Below are positions 5,430-6,178 of a stretch of 6,178 nt of DNA, piece after piece; position 1 is the first letter of the stretch; each line of letters begins with the position of its first letter. The stretch is from NCBI GenBank assembly GCA_002900535.1, contig MUGC01000072.1:1-6178 (forward strand), read 5' to 3'. Position numbers and translations under genes: made by a program. This stretch comes from Thermoplasmata archaeon M9B1D (GTDB lineage Archaea; Thermoplasmatota; E2; DHVEG-1). Below the pieces are notes generated by a model that did no database searches, was not told the DNA's origin, and saw only the letters and a program-made list of their open reading frames with translations.

Positions 5430-5500
5430 GGTCTGGATCCTAAAAGCAGGAATTTGGTGTGCATCAAGACTTATATCTTGAAATATTTTCGACCCAGACC
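5430..5500 (+). ncRNA. Candidate structured RNA or 3' UTR element
   Basis: A 71-base stretch downstream of rnhB is closed by a perfect seven-base-pair stem, GGTCTGG (5430-5436) with CCAGACC (5494-5500). Inside are two smaller hairpins: TCCT/AGGA near 5438-5451, and TCAAGA (5464-5469) with TCTTGA (5476-5481). It is visibly richer in G and C than the surrounding DNA, a known mark of RNA genes in AT-rich archaea. It has no C/D box, no ACA tail in place and no tRNA cloverleaf. An oligo-T run at 5544-5549 would end a plus-strand transcript. It could be an independent small RNA, the 3' end of the rnhB mRNA, or chance. No promoter of its own is clear. Confidence 0.3.
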
Positions 5501-5543
5501 CAGCATCTCAAATTATAGGATAGGGTGTTTAGTACAATAGATA

Positions 5544-5549
5544 TTTTTT
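5544..5549 (+). terminator. Oligo-T terminator downstream of rnhB
   Basis: Six T in a row inside an AT-rich palindrome (AATATT nearby) form the first good plus-strand T-run after rnhB. It lies between convergent genes. Confidence 0.35.
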
Positions 5550-5570
5550 AATATTTAAGTCTACGTTGTT

Positions 5571-5597
5571 AAAATGTCAAAACGACAAAATGTCAAA
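5571..5597. repeat. Paired AAAATGTCAAA direct repeat at a gene end
   Basis: AAAATGTCAAA occurs at 5571-5581 and exactly again at 5587-5597, with starts 16 bases apart. The second copy covers the stop codon of the minus-strand response regulator. On the minus strand they give TTTGACATTTT twice, T-rich enough to help terminate that gene. A ten-base copy recurs at 6074-6083 on the other side of the gene. Confidence 0.5.
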
Positions 5598-5991
5598 GTT
5601 TCGAACTATGTGTTTGGTAAAAACATCTACTGCTCTTTTCAACAGAAGAAATAAGTTGATTTACATCAAGAGGTTTTGTAAGATAGTCAAAAATAAATGA
5701 ACCTAGCATTCCCATTGATTGATAATCTTTTGTTCCTTTACCGGTGATAATAAAAATGCACACATATTTATTATATCCTTTTTTAACTATTTCATTAATT
5801 GTTGCCCAACCATCCATCACAGGCATCATTAGATCCATTAAAATTACACCTTTAAACCCTTTTTCGATTTCATCTAAGCATTCTACACCATTTGAAGCAG
5901 TTACTACTTCGTAATCTTGGCGCTCAAATACAGTCTTTAACGATATTAAAACATCAGGCTCATCATCAACAATCATTACTTTTTTCTTCAT
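5593..5991 (-). CDS. Stand-alone receiver-domain response regulator
   Basis: This 132-residue protein is a single CheY-like receiver with a short tail and no output domain. D9 and D10 in IVDDEPDV bind metal, D53 in LMDLMMPVMDGW is the phospho-acceptor, T83 in FIITG is the switch Thr and K106 in LTKPLD is the invariant Lys. All functional residues are present, so it should accept phosphate from a histidine kinase (not seen here) and signal by protein contact. The tail after the last helix (SSRCFYQTHSSKL) is not part of the fold. The start is ATG at 5991, with AGGTGA at 6001-6006 nine bases before it. It has its own TATA box, so it is probably a single-gene unit. It has the same architecture as the regulator at 3759-4127 but clearly differs in sequence, so it is not a recent copy. 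Confidence 0.93.
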   Translation of the reverse strand: MKKKVMIVDDEPDVLISLKTVFERQDYEVVTASNGVECLDEIEKGFKGVILMDLMMPVMDGWATINEIVKKGYNKYVCIFIITGKGTKDYQSMGMLGSFIFDYLTKPLDVNQLISSVEKSSRCFYQTHSSKL

Positions 5992-6000
5992 TATTTCCTT

Positions 6001-6006
6001 TCACCT
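6001..6006 (-). promoter_or_regulatory. Shine-Dalgarno site of the second response regulator
   Basis: AGGTGA on the minus strand lies nine bases before the ATG at 5991. A purine stretch AAAGGAAA lies between them and may add to the signal. Confidence 0.65.
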
Positions 6007-6009
6007 ACT

Positions 6010-6024
6010 AACCTAAAACAGGTT
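6010..6024. promoter_or_regulatory. Inverted repeat in the leader of the second response regulator
   Basis: AACCT (6010-6014) and AGGTT (6020-6024) form a five-base-pair stem with a five-base loop, four bases before the Shine-Dalgarno site and downstream of the TATA box. It could be a DNA operator near the transcription start or an mRNA hairpin that modulates ribosome access. Function is inferred from position only. Confidence 0.35.
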
Positions 6025-6053
6025 TTAATGCAATGATTTATTTGTGGATAATT

Positions 6054-6070
6054 CTATATAAAATTACCTT
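6054..6070 (-). promoter_or_regulatory. TATA box and BRE of the second response regulator
   Basis: On the minus strand AAGGTAA (6070-6064) is followed by TTTTATATAG (6063-6054). The first resembles a purine-rich BRE and the second a strong archaeal TATA box. Transcription would begin near 6031, leaving a leader of about 40 bases. Confidence 0.55.
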
Positions 6071-6085
6071 GATAAAATGTCAATT

Positions 6086-6117
6086 TGAAAAAAATAAGAA
6101 TTAAAAAGAAGAAAAAA
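6086..6117 (-). terminator. Oligo-T terminator of the right-edge gene
   Basis: Directly after the TAG stop, the minus strand carries T6, T5 and T7 runs within about 30 bases. Clustered oligo-T tracts are the standard archaeal termination signal. They separate this gene from the response regulator further on. Confidence 0.6.
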
Positions 6118-6178
6118 CTACTGATTATTTTCTTTAAACTCAGTTAAAAAATCTGCAAGTTTATTAACACCTTCAATT
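6118..6178 (-). CDS. C-terminal end of a gene cut by the right edge (partial)
   Basis: The minus strand is open from the window edge to a TAG at 6120-6118 and reads IEGVNKLADFLTEFKENNQ. The residues suggest an amphipathic C-terminal helix of a soluble protein. Oligo-T tracts directly downstream support a genuine gene end. No family can be recognised from 19 residues. It lies upstream of the second response regulator on the same strand but is separated by a terminator and a promoter, so the two are probably not one operon. Confidence 0.55.
   Translation of the reverse strand, partial: IEGVNKLADFLTEFKENNQ

Noticed and set aside
5430..5502. tRNA-like fold downstream of rnhB
   Set aside because: The seven-base-pair end stem, a D-arm-like CCT/AGG and a TTCGA before the 3' strand recall a tRNA. 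However, no seven-base anticodon loop is correctly placed and the 5' part of the T stem has no partner, so it is kept only as an unclassified structured candidate.
5421..5537. Short plus-strand open frame over the structured segment
   Set aside because: It is free of stops for about 38 codons, but the only starts are internal GTG or TTG codons. The possible product is about 26 residues and has no motif.

Overview
The window looks like part of an AT-rich archaeal chromosome, probably from a mesophilic euryarchaeote or Thermoplasmatota-like lineage; the lineage is an inference. The signs are Shine-Dalgarno sites of the GGTGAT type, TATA-like boxes at archaeal spacing, terminators that are plain oligo-T tracts, an archaeal-type ribonuclease HII, free-standing receiver-domain response regulators, and a tRNA-Thr with U73 and no encoded CCA.

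Left block (1-2334, minus strand): a compact operon reads leftwards. A glutamine-amidotransferase-fold protein of the BPL_N type comes first. A UbiA-family membrane prenyltransferase follows, with its ribosome site lying on the upstream stop codon. A third gene is cut by the left edge and starts in a TAATG overlap. Divergent from the operon, a 391-residue double-GNAT protein (2482-3657, plus) shares a repeat-rich intergenic region with it.

Middle block (3658-4598): a free-standing response regulator (3759-4127) is followed 6 bases later by the decayed remains of a second receiver gene (4134-4426; lost start codon, three in-frame stops, a frameshift and an internal deletion). In frame with the last piece of that remnant lies a 34-residue four-cysteine zinc-ribbon microprotein with its own ribosome site (4427-4531). 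An oligo-T hairpin closes the block.

Right block (4599-6178): tRNA-Thr(CGT) on the minus strand is divergent from rnhB on the plus strand. Downstream of rnhB is a short segment richer in G+C than its surroundings that can fold into a closed stem, so it may be a small RNA or a 3' UTR structure. A second free-standing response regulator lies on the minus strand, with a good TATA box, a leader hairpin, and copies of an AAAATGTCAA repeat on both sides. The last 61 bases are the C-terminal end of another minus-strand gene.

The genes fall into three functional groups: membrane or lipid-like chemistry with accessory enzymes (left), phosphorelay output proteins whose kinases are not in view (3759-4426 and 5593-5991), and housekeeping nucleic-acid functions (tRNA-Thr, rnhB). 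No mobile element, CRISPR array or integrase is visible. The least expected items are the receiver pseudogene joined in frame to a zinc-ribbon microprotein, and the candidate structured RNA after rnhB.
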